64,000 bases of DNA from Valencia hispanica (taxonomy: Eukaryota > Chordata > Actinopteri > Cyprinodontiformes > Valenciidae): NCBI GenBank assembly GCA_963556495.2, contig OY747716.1, positions 35,073,318 to 35,137,317 of the forward strand, in the 5' to 3' direction. Position 1 is the first letter of the stretch; the number at the start of each line of letters is the position of its first letter. Under the pieces are notes generated by a model. It saw only the letters and a list, made by a program, of their open reading frames with translations, did no database searches and was not told the origin of the DNA. The translations under genes and the position numbers were made by a program. Below are positions 33,871 to 45,115 of this stretch, piece by piece.

Positions 33871-34003
33871 TTTTTATATATATATACATATATATATATA
33901 AAATGTGTTTGTGTTTTGCTTCATGCAGAGTTTTGGGATTTTTTTTAAAATTTTTTCCTCTGTTCCTAACACAGGCTCTTGAAGTAGATGGTGTTGACAC
34001 CTG

Positions 34004-34186
34004 GTGCGTACACCTTGCTAGGAATGATGACTTACAGTCACAACTCACTTTTGACACGAATCCACTGAGGTTACTCAAAACAATCAGCACATCTAAAGGG
34101 TACTCATTTTTCACTGAACGCTGAATATGTGCTGGCAAAAAGTAATGTTCTTGTTTTGTTGTCTTGTAAATCTTCCACAAACTCAC
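34004..34186 (-). pseudogene. SWIM-type zinc finger remnant
   Basis: On the minus strand residues 49-61 give C-x-C-x7-C-x-H (CDC...CTH), exactly the SWIM pattern, preceded by YPLDV and SGFVSKV. The preceding hydrophobic words and this finger resemble the SWIM module that precedes a YqaJ-type nuclease in some fish transposon-derived genes; no nuclease is visible here. The segment after H61 is unrelated. The 141-residue frame (33,761-34,186) continues into AT microsatellite. Confidence 0.5.
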
Positions 34187-34310
34187 TCTCCATCAGTTTT
34201 TTCCCCTTCCTGAGTGGCTTCATAGTAGCTGTATACCCACGATCTCTGTCCGAATCCTCTTCACTGCTGCCACTGTTATCCTCATGATTAAAGTGAGTGC
34301 AAGACTCAAT
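34104..34310 (-). pseudogene. Acidic linker frame between SAP and SWIM parts
   Basis: A minus-strand open frame of 68 codons without a convincing start. It has an acidic cluster (SGSSEEDSDRDRG), then a basic patch (MKPLRKGKK) and FVEDLQDNKTRTLLFAS before the stop. It overlaps the SWIM frame in another register around 34,115-34,186; a single-base shift there would connect the two. No domain is recognised. Confidence 0.35.
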
Positions 34311-34380
34311 TTATGTAGTGGTAAATATGTCCATATGACACATGAAACATGTCATGGTAACAGGTGTAACATGTGTTTTG

Positions 34381-34615
34381 CTAGCGAGTCCTTTTTTTCA
34401 GTTTGTACCACTTGCTACTATCTACTCCAGGATAAACTTGGATTTTCATTGCGATATATCTCCGCACCTTTTCAACAGCCTCTCGTAGTGACACATTTTT
34501 ACTTTGACCGTGACATTTGAGCCACTGCTTCAGTTCTGGCAATCGATAATTTGCAGGGTCGCCATGAATGAAAAGCCCCTGGTACGTCTTTCTCCGTCAA
34601 AACAACCTCCTGCAT
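34381..34615 (-). pseudogene. SAP-like domain remnant
   Basis: On the minus strand a start ATG at 34,615 gives MQEVVLTEKDVPG; after a one-base shift near 34,571 the frame reads GDPANYRLPELKQWLKCHGQ, then SLREAVEKVRRYI. LPELKxWLxxxG...L...V..YI is the helix-turn-helix pattern of SAP-type DNA-binding domains. It lies 20 bp from the hAT insertion at 34,636. The gene order on this strand is SAP, acidic linker, SWIM. Confidence 0.45.
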
Positions 34616-34627
34616 TTTATATTTGTT

Positions 34628-34635
34628 GATTTGTC
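34628..34635. repeat. hAT target-site duplication, left
   Basis: GATTTGTC, identical to 35,308-35,315. Confidence 0.9.
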
Positions 34636-35307
34636 CAGGGCTTAATTTGAGCCAGATCCTGCCGGAACAGGATCCCCCACCTGTTTGTTCTGACCTAGCC
34701 GCGTTTCGGGGCCTATTTTGGCTGATCCGGCACCCCTCTCATGTATAAAATATATATTTTTTAAAAACAATTTAAAATGTATTAAATAAAATAATAATAT
34801 GCGTAGGCATTCATAGACCAAATCCCGAGATTGTAATGCTGTGGAATGTGTGTTTTATTTTTTGTAAGCTCAGATTTATATATGTAATGGTTTATGCCAT
34901 GATTATGCGTTAGTGTTGTTGCACTGTTCAGGGGGGTGGGGCACTGTTCTGCAGGCTGCGCTCGGGGGAGTGCGCAGTTGAGTGCCGTGGAACTGGTGTG
35001 TGTCTGTAAATGAAGCTAGACAAACAACCGGTTTATGTGAGAGTTCTTTTGATTACTGTTTTGCACGGCGTGATTGCGGCCAACAGCAGTCAGCATTAAA
35101 TCATTCGATTACAACCATTGTCTGCATTTATCGGAGAACATTACAATATTTAAAACATTCAGGCCTGTAAAGCCCACATCATGCTTTTACACGTTTTTTT
35201 CCCCGCTACCATTTACTGTGTTCCGGGACCTGTGCGCGTCTCTGGTCATGCCTGCGCTATCATGTACTTTGAGTTCCAGCACCTAATGATTTACAAATTA
35301 AGCACTG
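34636..35307. mobile_element. Non-autonomous hAT transposon with exact 8-bp TSD
   Basis: Element of 672 bp. Its ends CAGGGCTTAATTTG and, read inversely, CAGTGCTTAATTTG form a 14-bp terminal inverted repeat with one mismatch, and the flanks are an exact 8-bp duplication. Both are diagnostic of hAT. Interior frames show no transposase. A small palindrome near the left end (gatcctgccggaacaggatc) is typical of such elements. Confidence 0.85.
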
Positions 35308-35315
35308 GATTTGTC
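35308..35315. repeat. hAT target-site duplication, right
   Basis: GATTTGTC. Confidence 0.9.
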
Positions 35316-36431
35316 AGATGCATTTAAATTTTACATACAATTTATGTCTTTTCATTGACATCAAAGCGCTCTCTACGTGTGTGTTTTCAATTGGTATATG
35401 CGGTGCGTTTGTCTAGCATTAGCACCCTGCAGCACTTGTGCGCGTGACGTCAACTGTGTAGTAGGCTATTGAACCTTACATGTGATTTTACCAAATGGTT
35501 TGATTGTTTCATGATTAGTTGGACTGCTACAACTTTGCAGTCATTTTTTCAGCCTAAAAGACTTTGCTGCATTTGCATGCTGAGGATGAACTCTGTCATC
35601 AATTTCTGAAGTTGAAAGTGTCGGAACATCATCAGAATACAAAGTCAGGACGAATTAGGAGATCCAGAGGAAGCATTTAGGAACAGCCTGTTTGCAACCA
35701 ACCTTGCAGATGGATACCTGCAGAGAATGTGAGGCTGCATCTTTTCCATTAAGATCCTTGCATGTACCATTGAGCATAGAGAATGTTGGTTGTCTTTTCT
35801 GTAAGGGACCCACCAGGGAGGTGCTTGAGCCTGGTTGCTTCTAATTGCAATCAGGTTCATGTTTTGTAGGCTTTATTTACTTAGCCATGGGCCTTTTTGT
35901 CCTGGTTTGCTTAAGAGGGGTGCTTGATTCAAAAAAATGCAAATGGTTTTCTGGAGTTTTATAATCAAACCTGAGCTATTATTCTCCATCTCATGAATAA
36001 ATGCTAAATGACCTAATTATGAATTCATCTTAAAATTACATTGATGGATTTTTAGGTGCCGTATCCATGGGAGCATCTTTCACATTTTAATACATCTTTC
36101 TAACTGTTTCCATCCTGCCCGTGACTCTTATTTATACACATTCAACAGCAGTAACATATGGGGATGCCTTTGAAAGCAGGCAAGTATCCTTCTACTGTGA
36201 GCTCTTCACTGGTGGACCGTCTCATGGACTGCAATCCTCCTGTTTGCATGTTCCTGCCAAAACACCAGAAACTGAGTGTGTGTGGAAATTCATAAGCTTC
36301 CTGAGTGTTTTAATGAAAAACCTGCTCACAATTTTAAGGTATGCAGCAAAGCAAAAAAATAAAGATGGCCGACAATGCCTGAATCATATCTCATCATATC
36401 TCAAGTGAACCTAGATTATGAATGCTAACAG
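35316..36431. other. Unassigned sequence
   Basis: Nothing recognised; no supported coding frame. Confidence 0.4.
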
Positions 36432-36989
36432 TTAAAGCTGCTATGGCAAATCTGCAAAACAAGCTTGCTTAAAACAATTTTTCATGCCTCTCAACAATGT
36501 TCTAACATAGTATAGCTATAAATATTTTGTGGAGATTTAAAAAAATAAATAAGTGTTTTGTCGCATTTGTCTATAAACCTCAGCCAATAACATCGCTCGG
36601 TCAGAAATCAACGAATGGACCATCTGTTGTTTGTCTCACCAGACAAGCGCACTTCCACATTTACCTAGGTCCTCCACTTATTGCACTCTGCTGCATTTTG
36701 CAACAGAATACCACTGGTGTGAGAGATTCTCCGCTCAATAATGTCAGAGAGGGAGAAAGAGCAGGCTGCTACCACTTCAACTTTAAAACAAACTACCAAA
36801 AAGTCCCAAAAAGAAAAACGCCATTTGAAGTTGCGGTAAAGAATAGACTGGTGACCAAACTGCGACTGATGTTTCCCGTTCCCAAATTAGGGGGGCGTGG
36901 CCTAGGGATGATAGCCGACGAGAGAGGTGAGAGTTCTATGATTGTGTAAGCTAGCTTGTTTTGCTTGTTTTTCGGTATAGCAGCTTTAA
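36432..36989. mobile_element. TTAA-flanked MITE (piggyBac-like?)
   Basis: Between TTAA at 36,432 and TTAA at 36,986 lies a 550-bp element whose ends are AGCTGCTAT and its inverse. Words ggggcgtggcctagggatga and gtgagagttctatga are recalled from an abundant fish MITE. The 140-residue frame inside it (36,527-36,949) has no domain and is probably noise. TTAA targeting suggests piggyBac, an inference only. Confidence 0.55.
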
Positions 36990-38141
36990 ATTCTATGATT
37001 ATACCCGTTTTGTGAACATGTCCAAGCAATGAGAAAATTCAACTTTGTATTAGTTTCTTATTAAACAAATTACTTGAAGAGCAAAGCACCTTTTTTTTTG
37101 TTCTTAAATATACAATAATTTTTCAGGTTAAAATCCAAATCCACGCTTTGGAAGTCAAAACAAATGTATTGTAAATGGACATTATATATGAAACATAAAG
37201 ATTTTGTAAGCAGCTTTTTCAAGACAATTACACAGATTTTATTTTCAGTAACAAACATTTTAATGTTCCTGATACTCCCACTTGTAAGCTCCCCTGCAGA
37301 GGGACGTGTCCACCTTGTTTTCCACCACTCACAGCCGATGTAAAATAGCCGTTCAGTGTTTTGTTTCACCGTCTGCTTAGTTAACCATGTGTTTGACCGA
37401 CGACATCACTTTCACACTTCTGCATGCATTTGTTTGCTTTCTCTCCATGTGGCGGCGAGTGGGAGGAAAACGCAAATGTCACCGTCGATATGGTGTCTCT
37501 CAGATTGCACTGCGCACACAGATACTCACAGAGGCTTATGCATATGTTGTGATATAACACCGGCTGAATGGTATACAACAAGAAAAGCAAGATTACTATA
37601 AGTGTTTCCATAATGATTCGGAAACAGTTAGCAGCCATGTTTTGGGTTTTAAAATAATTTCTTGACTAGTTTAGTTCAGTACTTCCACATACCACAGATA
37701 ATTTCTCATCCGACTTCTTTGCTGGCTTTTAGCTCTTGAATTGTGAACATCTGCAGCTCAGCAAAGTCAAAGCTTCGGAGTGGGCATTACAAAGCCTTGA
37801 ACTCAATCCTGAAAATAATGTGGCACAGCTGAAAAGGTGAATGTGCGCACGACCGCCTTTAAATCTTTAAATGTTCTCTGCCCTTTTTCTTCTTTTTAGA
37901 AAAATACTTGTAACTGATATATTGTAAAAATTAACAAAATTGTTTAATTAATCATAACAGTTTAGTAATTAGATACTTGTTAGGCTAAATTATTTTTGCA
38001 TTGCAAAACATGCTATTCTAAAAACTAAAGGGGGAAAAAATAATTTTGGAAGAAACAAAACTAAATTTCAAATAAAACTGTTTCTGTTTAGACGGTCACT
38101 TCAAGGCAGACATATACTTTTGTTTAAATATATTGCTGTGT
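36990..38141. other. Unassigned sequence
   Basis: Nothing recognised; no supported coding frame. Confidence 0.4.
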
Positions 38142-39250
38142 TGTTATGACTCTCAAGTGTTTGTGTTTTGTTTTTCTTTTGTTCGTCTCTGATTATAGTT
38201 TAAATATTTGTGAGGTCTAGCCATATTCAATTCATTCTCTGTCTAAATTATTTTTGGAAGTATAACATATAAATCTATTTCTTTCTGCTTAGTTTATTCT
38301 TGTGTTGAGTTCTTTGTGTATTTGGATTTGTCTTGGGTCATACTAGTTTTCCGTTGGTTTATAGTTTTGTTGTGCCAAGTCCCTTAGGCCTGCTCTACAC
38401 GGAGACAAAACTGGTATAGTTTCAAAAACAGAGTTTGTAAAATCGGCACTACAATAATTAAAACCTTTGTCGACATGGATTCATGCAAATTGGCTTAAAA
38501 TGCTGCAGTACATATGCCGGGCCCACTGGTGGTGCTATGAGACTGCCAGAGAATCAGAAAAAAAACAATGAGCATGCGCAGTCAACCCGGTGGTAAACAT
38601 GACAAATGTAGCTTAAAATGAAAGCTTAATTCAAAAGCATATGGTGTCTGTGGCTCGCCAGATACATTTTTTGCTTCTGGTGATGGAGGAGGAACAGTAA
38701 ATCATATTCTGTGATGCATAATAAGGTCAGTATTTGCTTTATTAAGACCGCAAAGCTGTATGCCACACATGATTGTTAAATATAGGAATGCCACGGCATT
38801 CACAACATCATCCACTCAGAATAAATGCCGGAGAGCTCATAATCACAGAGACAACTGAGCTTGTGTTGTGAGATTTCTCCATTCTGGGACCTGATTTCAA
38901 ACATGATCATTTATGGTGTCGTAAAAAACGCCGGCTCCTTGTAAATGAGACACTGACTTATTACATATGTTTGCTGCTACACCTGGGTATCATCTCTGGT
39001 TTCAGGGCCTTAGTCTGCCTGTTTGCTGTCCTCCAGAGCTATTCTTGATCCCCTGATTAACTCACCTGCATTCAGTCTCATTCTCCACACTTCACTCAAT
39101 ATATAAGCTTACTGGTTTTCATGGTTCTTCACTGGTCCCTTCTGTTACAATTCCCATGCTCCAAATCCTGTTCAACTTGTTCCAGGTTTCTGGTTCATCA
39201 TTAAGTCTTTTAACATACTTACCCCAAGTTCCTGGCTGCATATTATGACA
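38142..39250 (+). repeat. Possible solo LTR with nested insertion
   Basis: Starts tgttatgactctcaag and ends tattatgaca, with T-rich upstream and pyrimidine-rich downstream parts typical of fish LTRs, and a tataag word near 39,102. A middle segment (about 38,390-38,965, from gcctgctctacacggagac) looks like a separate MITE. I found no flanking duplication, so this is tentative. Confidence 0.35.
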
Positions 39251-39488
39251 GTCTAATATGTGACCATGTGAAAAGATTAGTTCATAAATTTTAAATGTGG
39301 TGTAATCATAGGGGAAAATGTGTGGGATTGAATTCCTAAACTAAATGTGTTTGCTGTTTTAGGCAGATTAGTTGGTATCCATTTGACAAGAAAAAAATTA
39401 TTTCACTTGAGAAAAATTGTCTGTGCTGAAAAGGTGTGTGTGAGCAAGGTGGCTTTTGAAGCTGACTGAGTTACACCACCACTTTTTT
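39251..39488. other. Unassigned spacer
   Basis: Nothing recognised. Confidence 0.4.
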
Positions 39489-39727
39489 CCATCCATCCAT
39501 CTTCTTCCGCTTATCCAGGGTCGGGTCGCGGGGGCAGCAGCTTAAGCAAAGAGACCCAGACTTCTCTCTCCCCAGCCACTTGGGCAAGCTCCTCGGGAGG
39601 AATCCCAAGGCACTCCCAGGCCAGCCGAGAAACACAGTCCCTCCAGCGTGTCCTGGGTCCTCCCCTGGGCCTCCTCCCGGTGGGATGTGTCCGAGAGACC
39701 TCACCAGGGAGGTGTCAAGGAGGCATC

Positions 39728-40279
39728 CTAACCAGATGCCCGAGCCACCTCAACTGACTCTACTCTGAGCCCCCTCCGGATGACTGAGCTTCTCACCCTA
39801 TCTCTAAAGGAGAGCCCAGACACCCTCCGGAGGAAACTCATTTCAGCCGCTTGTATCCGTGATCTCGTTCTTTTGGTCACCACCCAAAGTTCGTGACCAT
39901 AGATGAGGGTAGGAACGTAGATCGACCAGTAAATAGAGAGCTTCGCCTTTTGTCTCAGCTCTCTCTTCACCACGGCAGACCGGTACAGCGCCCGCATAAC
40001 CGCAGATGCCCCACCAATCCGTCTATCGATCTCCCGCTCCATTTTTCCCTCATTCGTGAACAAGACCCCCAGATACTTAAACTCTTCTACTTGTGGAAGA
40101 ACCTCATCCCCGACCCAGAGAAGGCACCCCACCCTTTTCCGGCTCAAGACCATGGTCTCAGATTTGGAGGTGCTGATTCTCATCCCAGCCGCTTCACACT
40201 CGGCTGCGAACCGCTCCACCGAAAGCTGTAGATCACATTCCGATGAAGCCAACAGGACCACATCATCTGCAAAAAGCAT
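39728..40279 (-). pseudogene. Rex3 RT C-terminal part from FADD onward
   Basis: 183 codons that start MLFADDVVLLASS, i.e. exactly at the palm active box, continue with FKYLGVLFTNEGKMER and RRVSGLSFRDRVRSS and end early by a frameshift. Because the upstream palm and fingers are deleted, the starting methionine is a by-product of the junction. The thumb and C-terminal region are otherwise well kept. Confidence 0.75.
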
Positions 40280-40406
40280 GGAGTTTTTGTCTCAGCGACC
40301 CTCCGAGCCGCACTCCGCCTGGCCCGCTGGTACCTATCAGCTGCTTAAGGGGTCCCACAAGGCAAAAAGACCCGATAAGACTCCTCCTCTAGCCTGACAG
40401 CATCCC

Positions 40407-40616
40407 TTACCACCGGTGGTTTCCGCCGCGACAGGCACCGACCACCTTGCAGCCACGGCTTCGGTCAGCTGCCTTGACAATGGAGGCGCTGCACATGGTC
40501 CACTCGGACTTAACGTTCCCCTTCTCCCCCGGGACGTGTTCGAAGTTCTGCCAGAGGTGTGAGTTGAAGCTCCTTCTGACAGGAGACTCTGCCAGACGTT
40601 CCCAGCAGACTCTCAC
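40407..40616 (-). pseudogene. Rex3 ORF2 linker fragment
   Basis: 69 codons (VCWERLAESPVRRSFNSHL, EHVPGEKGNVKSEWTM) match the segment after the endonuclease in the 27-kb copy. Short and bounded by stops. Confidence 0.65.
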
Positions 40617-40825
40617 AACACGTTTGGGCCTTCCAGGTCTGTCCGGCGTCCTCCCCCACCATCAGAGCCGACTCACCACCAGGTAGTGGTCAGTGGACAG
40701 CTCAGCCCCTCTCTTCACCTGAGTGTCCAAAACATGCGGCCGCAGATCAGATGAAAAGCGACAACCAAGTCGATCATCGAGCTGCAGCCTAGGGTGTCCT
40801 GGTACCAAGTGCACATATAGACACC

Positions 40826-41173
40826 TTAATGTCTGAACATGGTGTTCGTTATGGACAATCCATAACGAGCACAGAAGTCCAATAACAAGACACCGCTCGG
40901 GTTCAGATCGGGGGGGGGGGGATTCCGCCCAACCACACCCCTCCAGGTCTCACTGTCATTGTCCATGTGAGCGCTGAAGTCTCCCAGCAGAACAAGGGAG
41001 TCCCCGGGAGGAGCACTCTCCAGCACCCCCACCTGGGTAATTGATCTGCCTTTTGGCGCATAAGCACAAACAACAGTCAGGACCCATCCCCCCACCCTTA
41101 GGCGGATGGAGGCTACCCTCTTGTTAACCGGGGTAAACACCAATGTACAGGCGCCGATATGGGGGTGCAACAA
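40826..41173 (-). pseudogene. Rex3 endonuclease fragment
   Basis: 115 codons with LVLLGDFSAHMDND (the usual GDFNAH motif has serine in place of the catalytic asparagine), then GVLLLDFCARYGLSITNTMF. A run of 12 G (40,910-40,921) codes for the proline run between. The last endonuclease motif lies outside this frame. The change N to S plus frame damage make activity unlikely. Confidence 0.7.
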
Positions 41174-41292
41174 GTTTGCCCACCCCCTGGTTCGGCCCCT
41201 CTCAGCGGGGGCAACTCTAGAGTGGAAGAGAGTCTAACCCCTCTCGAGGAGACGGGTTCCAGACCCAGAGCTGTGCGTCGAGGTGAGTCCGC

Positions 41293-41915
41293 CCTAGCGT
41301 AGCCGGTTGCCAGCGGAGCCCGTTGGCTTGTCACTCTGGCCCCCCGGGCCCCTGCATCGTAGCTGCTGGATGTTCCCGGGGTTCTCCTCTGGTCCTCTCT
41401 TGGGGGATTCGGTCGGTCCTGCGCTGGTCCACCTGGGGCTCCTGGGCTCTGGGGGTTCTTTGGACGTCTGTGGCCCCGATCTCCTTCGTGTCTGCGTCGA
41501 TTCCTGGGGGACGGATCGATGGCTCCTGACACCAGCTATTGAACACTTGTGTGGGGGACAGCTTATATGCACCAGCGTGCTTGCAAACGCACATAGGTGT
41601 GGGGTCTCCGGTGTTTGCAGATGCATTCTTGGGCTGAGGTTATCATTAGTAGATCTTGATTAATCGGCACCTTTCTTCATCTTCTTTCTTTCTTCCCCTT
41701 TATTTTCCGTCTCCGTGTCCATAACATCAGAAAATAAAACCCACAGCAATATATAATAAAGATTTCTCACACATACAGTATATATATATATCAAGTGGAG
41801 TACTATGGCAAAAGCTGTAGTGCTCCACTTGCGAAAGTAAATCTGTTGGGCTTCTACTTGGTACTCAGACACCAATTCTGAGTGCCACACTGCCAGACAG
41901 GACACAATAAAAAAA
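41293..41915 (+). mobile_element. L1/Tx1-type 3' region, truncated copy
   Basis: Matches the L1 3' region at 57,980-58,835 but is deleted between the attaatcggcac word (about 41,671) and cttcatcttc, removing about 265 bp present in the full element. The end (tgtccataacatcag, caagtggag, gacaggacac) and A-rich tail are conserved. 5'-truncated; joined to Rex3. A microsatellite (ta)n at 41,780 is inside. Confidence 0.75.
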
Positions 41916-44648
41916 TACAAATATCACTTTTAAACCACACTGAATTAACAAGTTATATCTTACAAGTCAATATGTGAAAATGAAAATCTGTTATTTGAAA
42001 GTCATGCGTCAAAGTGTCTGAAATCTTGCTTTACTTCATTTTGGAAGGCTCTGAAACAAGTGGTATTTGTGAGATAATCTAAAAGAAAATTGCCTTTTGT
42101 GAAATTCTGCCCAGTAACGTGCAACAAAATGTATCTAACAGAAGTCGGAAAGTGGCTAAAGTTTCTTCCAAAAGGTGCATAACTTTCAGCTAAGTACCTT
42201 TTTATTCTATAGATGATTAATGTTGATAAATTCTAAAATGCTAAAAGAATTACATTGAGCAATGCTGCGATTTGGTTTAGATTTTTGGGCAAAGTGAACT
42301 GTGGAGGTAACGACAGCATGAAACATGTATGTGAGTACTTAAAGATGAGTTCTCTTTTTTGTCGTTTGTCTACACATCTGCACTTAAAACGGCTGGGTCC
42401 TGCTTTTTAAGTGTAGATATGTTTCTCAGCCTCTTTCACACTCTGCCTCTGTCAATTGGCACACTGATCACTATTGTCTCCTTGCTGTCACTGGAAACAT
42501 GGACATGTTGAAGTATCTCTTCTTACTTCACACATTCACTCCTCCTCAGCTAAACCTCCCTCTCTCCTCCCACATACCTACCCCGCTGTGTAGTTGGACA
42601 ATCATCCTGCTGCCTTTCTTTTCTCTTTTCTTTCATGAGCTACGTGCTTTCATGAACATCCAGGCCTGTACAAGTGACAAAAAATAAGCCAAAAATATAT
42701 TATTTGTAAGAATAGTGGTAATTCAGTGATTCCTTGTTCTTTGAAATCTTCATTGAGTTTGCTGTTTGTTCATGTGGCTTTAGCCTTTATGATGTTGCTC
42801 ACAACTGTGTTGTGTGAGCCGCAGCTAAATTTGGAGTGCTAAACAACCGAGCTCTCACTCCTGATCTAACTGATCTTCCTGTTTGATTTTGTCTATCTCA
42901 CAAAAACAATGCCTCCTACTCTGATTATGATCTTACAAGAATATATATGATTTAATGTTTGTTTATATATACATAAAAATGTGTATTTATTTTTTAAGAA
43001 ACTATTAAACTTTAATACAAAATCAAATTATCCATTTATTGTGAGATTTCAAACTATGCCTTACTTTTTAATTAAAACAAAACCAAAACTTGTATTGGCT
43101 TACTTTAATTAATTGTTGCCTAGCAACCTTGCATCCTAACCAGCAGTCAATTTCCCACATCTCGGTGTACTAACATAATCCAGTTCATAAAGTAGGAAAA
43201 CAATCCAAGAAGGAGACACATGTTGTTGTGATTAAGCTATTTAGTTCATAAATGGCCATCATTGGTGAAACATTTGCTAATTCCTAACAAACATTAATGT
43301 TACATTGCATTAAAATAAAATCTTTCTTTCCATGCTAATTTCAGGACTAATACAAGCTCAAAATGCAGCTGACCATATTTGTTGCTGCTTCAAATTAAAG
43401 AAAACAACCACATCATGGAAACATTCTGATAACTGAAACTACAAAAACATATTTAGTTGTAACCAGATATTTTCAAAAATTAAACATCTTTCTTTCTTAT
43501 CATTATTTTAAATTAAATCAGGCAAATATTTACATGTTTGAGATCAGACAGAAGTAATTAAAAATAATTTATACTTACTTAATAATAGAATAATGAGAGA
43601 TTTGCATTACTTTTATCAAAAGAGTTGTTACATTAGTATGCCATTAAACAATTTAAACAACTGAGATGAAGTCCTATTTCTCATAGCTTCAGACATTTCA
43701 GTCAGATTGAGGCACATCTGTGGATGTACATATCTTAAGGCAACACATCAATACCAGTATTTTTTTCTTTATTCAAATTCATAAATTTAAATGCATTTTT
43801 TTTCAGTATTAGGTAGAGTCAATTGACGCCCTGAACTTACCCTCTATTCAGTTCCCTGAAAGGGTCGTTCAAACTCCAGATATTCCCCTAAATTATTCTG
43901 AACTGTTTTGGACAAATGTCCCAAGGTGTGAGTTTCTGTGAAACTGCCTGGGGAGCCTAGTCACTATGCTGCACTATGGATATTAGGAAACTGGAACCTT
44001 AAGCCGCTGTTCAGGAGTGCCTTTTGACCTTGAGATGGAGATTAACTGCTGAGTCTTGACCTGTTGAGTTTGCTCTTCTGTGTTCCTCATGTACTTAACA
44101 GAAGGGGTGGTGTTTTCAGGTGCTTTTGTGATCAAATTATTATTCAGGATGTGCTTACACATCATATATGAATATGACATTTTTAACCGCATCCGTTTTT
44201 TCTTCTTTCATTTTCCCCTGACCCTGTCCCCATTTACAACAGCTCATCTGTCATATAATTATAATAGTAATACCAATAACAATAGTAATGAAAGTGAGCA
44301 AGATTACTAGATAAATAAATAAATTTTAAAAAATAAAGAAAAAGATCCCAACAAAAAAAGGAAACTCTGACCCCTCACCCCACTTTCCAGGTATGAAAGT
44401 GTAATGAATTTGACATTCGGATGGCAGTGACACACAAAAATTGACAGTGGCTTTCCTGTGTTAACTAAAGTACACTTTAATAAAAGCTGATTTCTTTCGC
44501 TATTGGCATCTGCAGAAATAGCTATGATACATAGATGTATGCAACAAGATCTAAGTAATGAGTAGTATGTATAGCTATGTACACTGTGTGGTTATACTTG
44601 TGTTAGTAATGTTTCAACCAAATTGTATATTTGAGGTAACATATTAGA
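41916..44648. other. Unassigned AT-rich host-like sequence
   Basis: About 2.7 kb with no recognisable gene or transposon; base composition is even and AT rich. This is one of the better candidates for unique host DNA in the window. Confidence 0.5.
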
Positions 44649-45115
44649 TCAGCATGAAATATTTTCAGCTTTTGTTCCATTGAGACGAACTGCTGAGAGC
44701 TCCAACTCTACTATTTCTTTGTATGATGAGAGCCACTGAACCATACTCAGAGGCTGTCTTACTTTCCAAAAACATGCAATTATCTTTTTTAGCAGCTGTA
44801 AGACCAGCTAGTCACTGTCTGCATTCATTTAGATTAAATTTCATGTTTATTTGGTTGTTTAATATTAAAAGCTTCTGAGTGTGAGGTATTTCTCTCTCCA
44901 TTATGCTTGATAGGGCATTAGCAATATTTTCTTAGAAACAAATAACCTCAGGGCATTGCATGTAATGTGGAGATAAGGGCCAATAATGTAGTCAGGAAAA
45001 AAGTCACAAAAAGGATTACCTTTGAGTTTCATCATATGCAGTTTCCGCGGAAAGATAAGTCCTGTGGATAAATTTATAGTGGATCATTTGGTGGTTTGGA
45101 TTCCTAGTTAACAAA
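44649..45115 (-). pseudogene. L1/Tx1-type ORF2 C-terminal remnant
   Basis: On the minus strand the sequence reads NPNHQMIHYKFIHRTYLSP, then KLHMMKLKG, a degraded zinc knuckle (CDF...YLHI) and, near the end, LSSYKEIVELELSAVRLNGT before a TGA at 44,649. These are conserved steps of the L1/Tx1 ORF2 tail. Several stops occur. Orientation agrees with the RT part at 46.7-47.6 kb, so both probably came from one insertion. Confidence 0.6.

Larger units (their letters stand above)
39489..41292 (-). mobile_element. Rex3 LINE, internally deleted copy
   Basis: On the minus strand this copy runs from part of the endonuclease (41,173 down) through the linker, then jumps over about 1 kb of reverse transcriptase at about 40,279 and resumes at the FADD palm box. 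Its tail has the usual ggatgg end. The deletion removes most fingers and half of the palm. Its 5' end joins an L1 3' region head to head at 41,293. Confidence 0.8.

Noticed and set aside
36527..36949. 140-residue + strand frame
   Set aside because: Lies wholly inside the TTAA-flanked MITE and has no recognisable domain.
41307..41663. 118-residue + strand frame and overlapping minus frames
   Set aside because: Inside the L1 3' region, which is non-coding in the full-length element.
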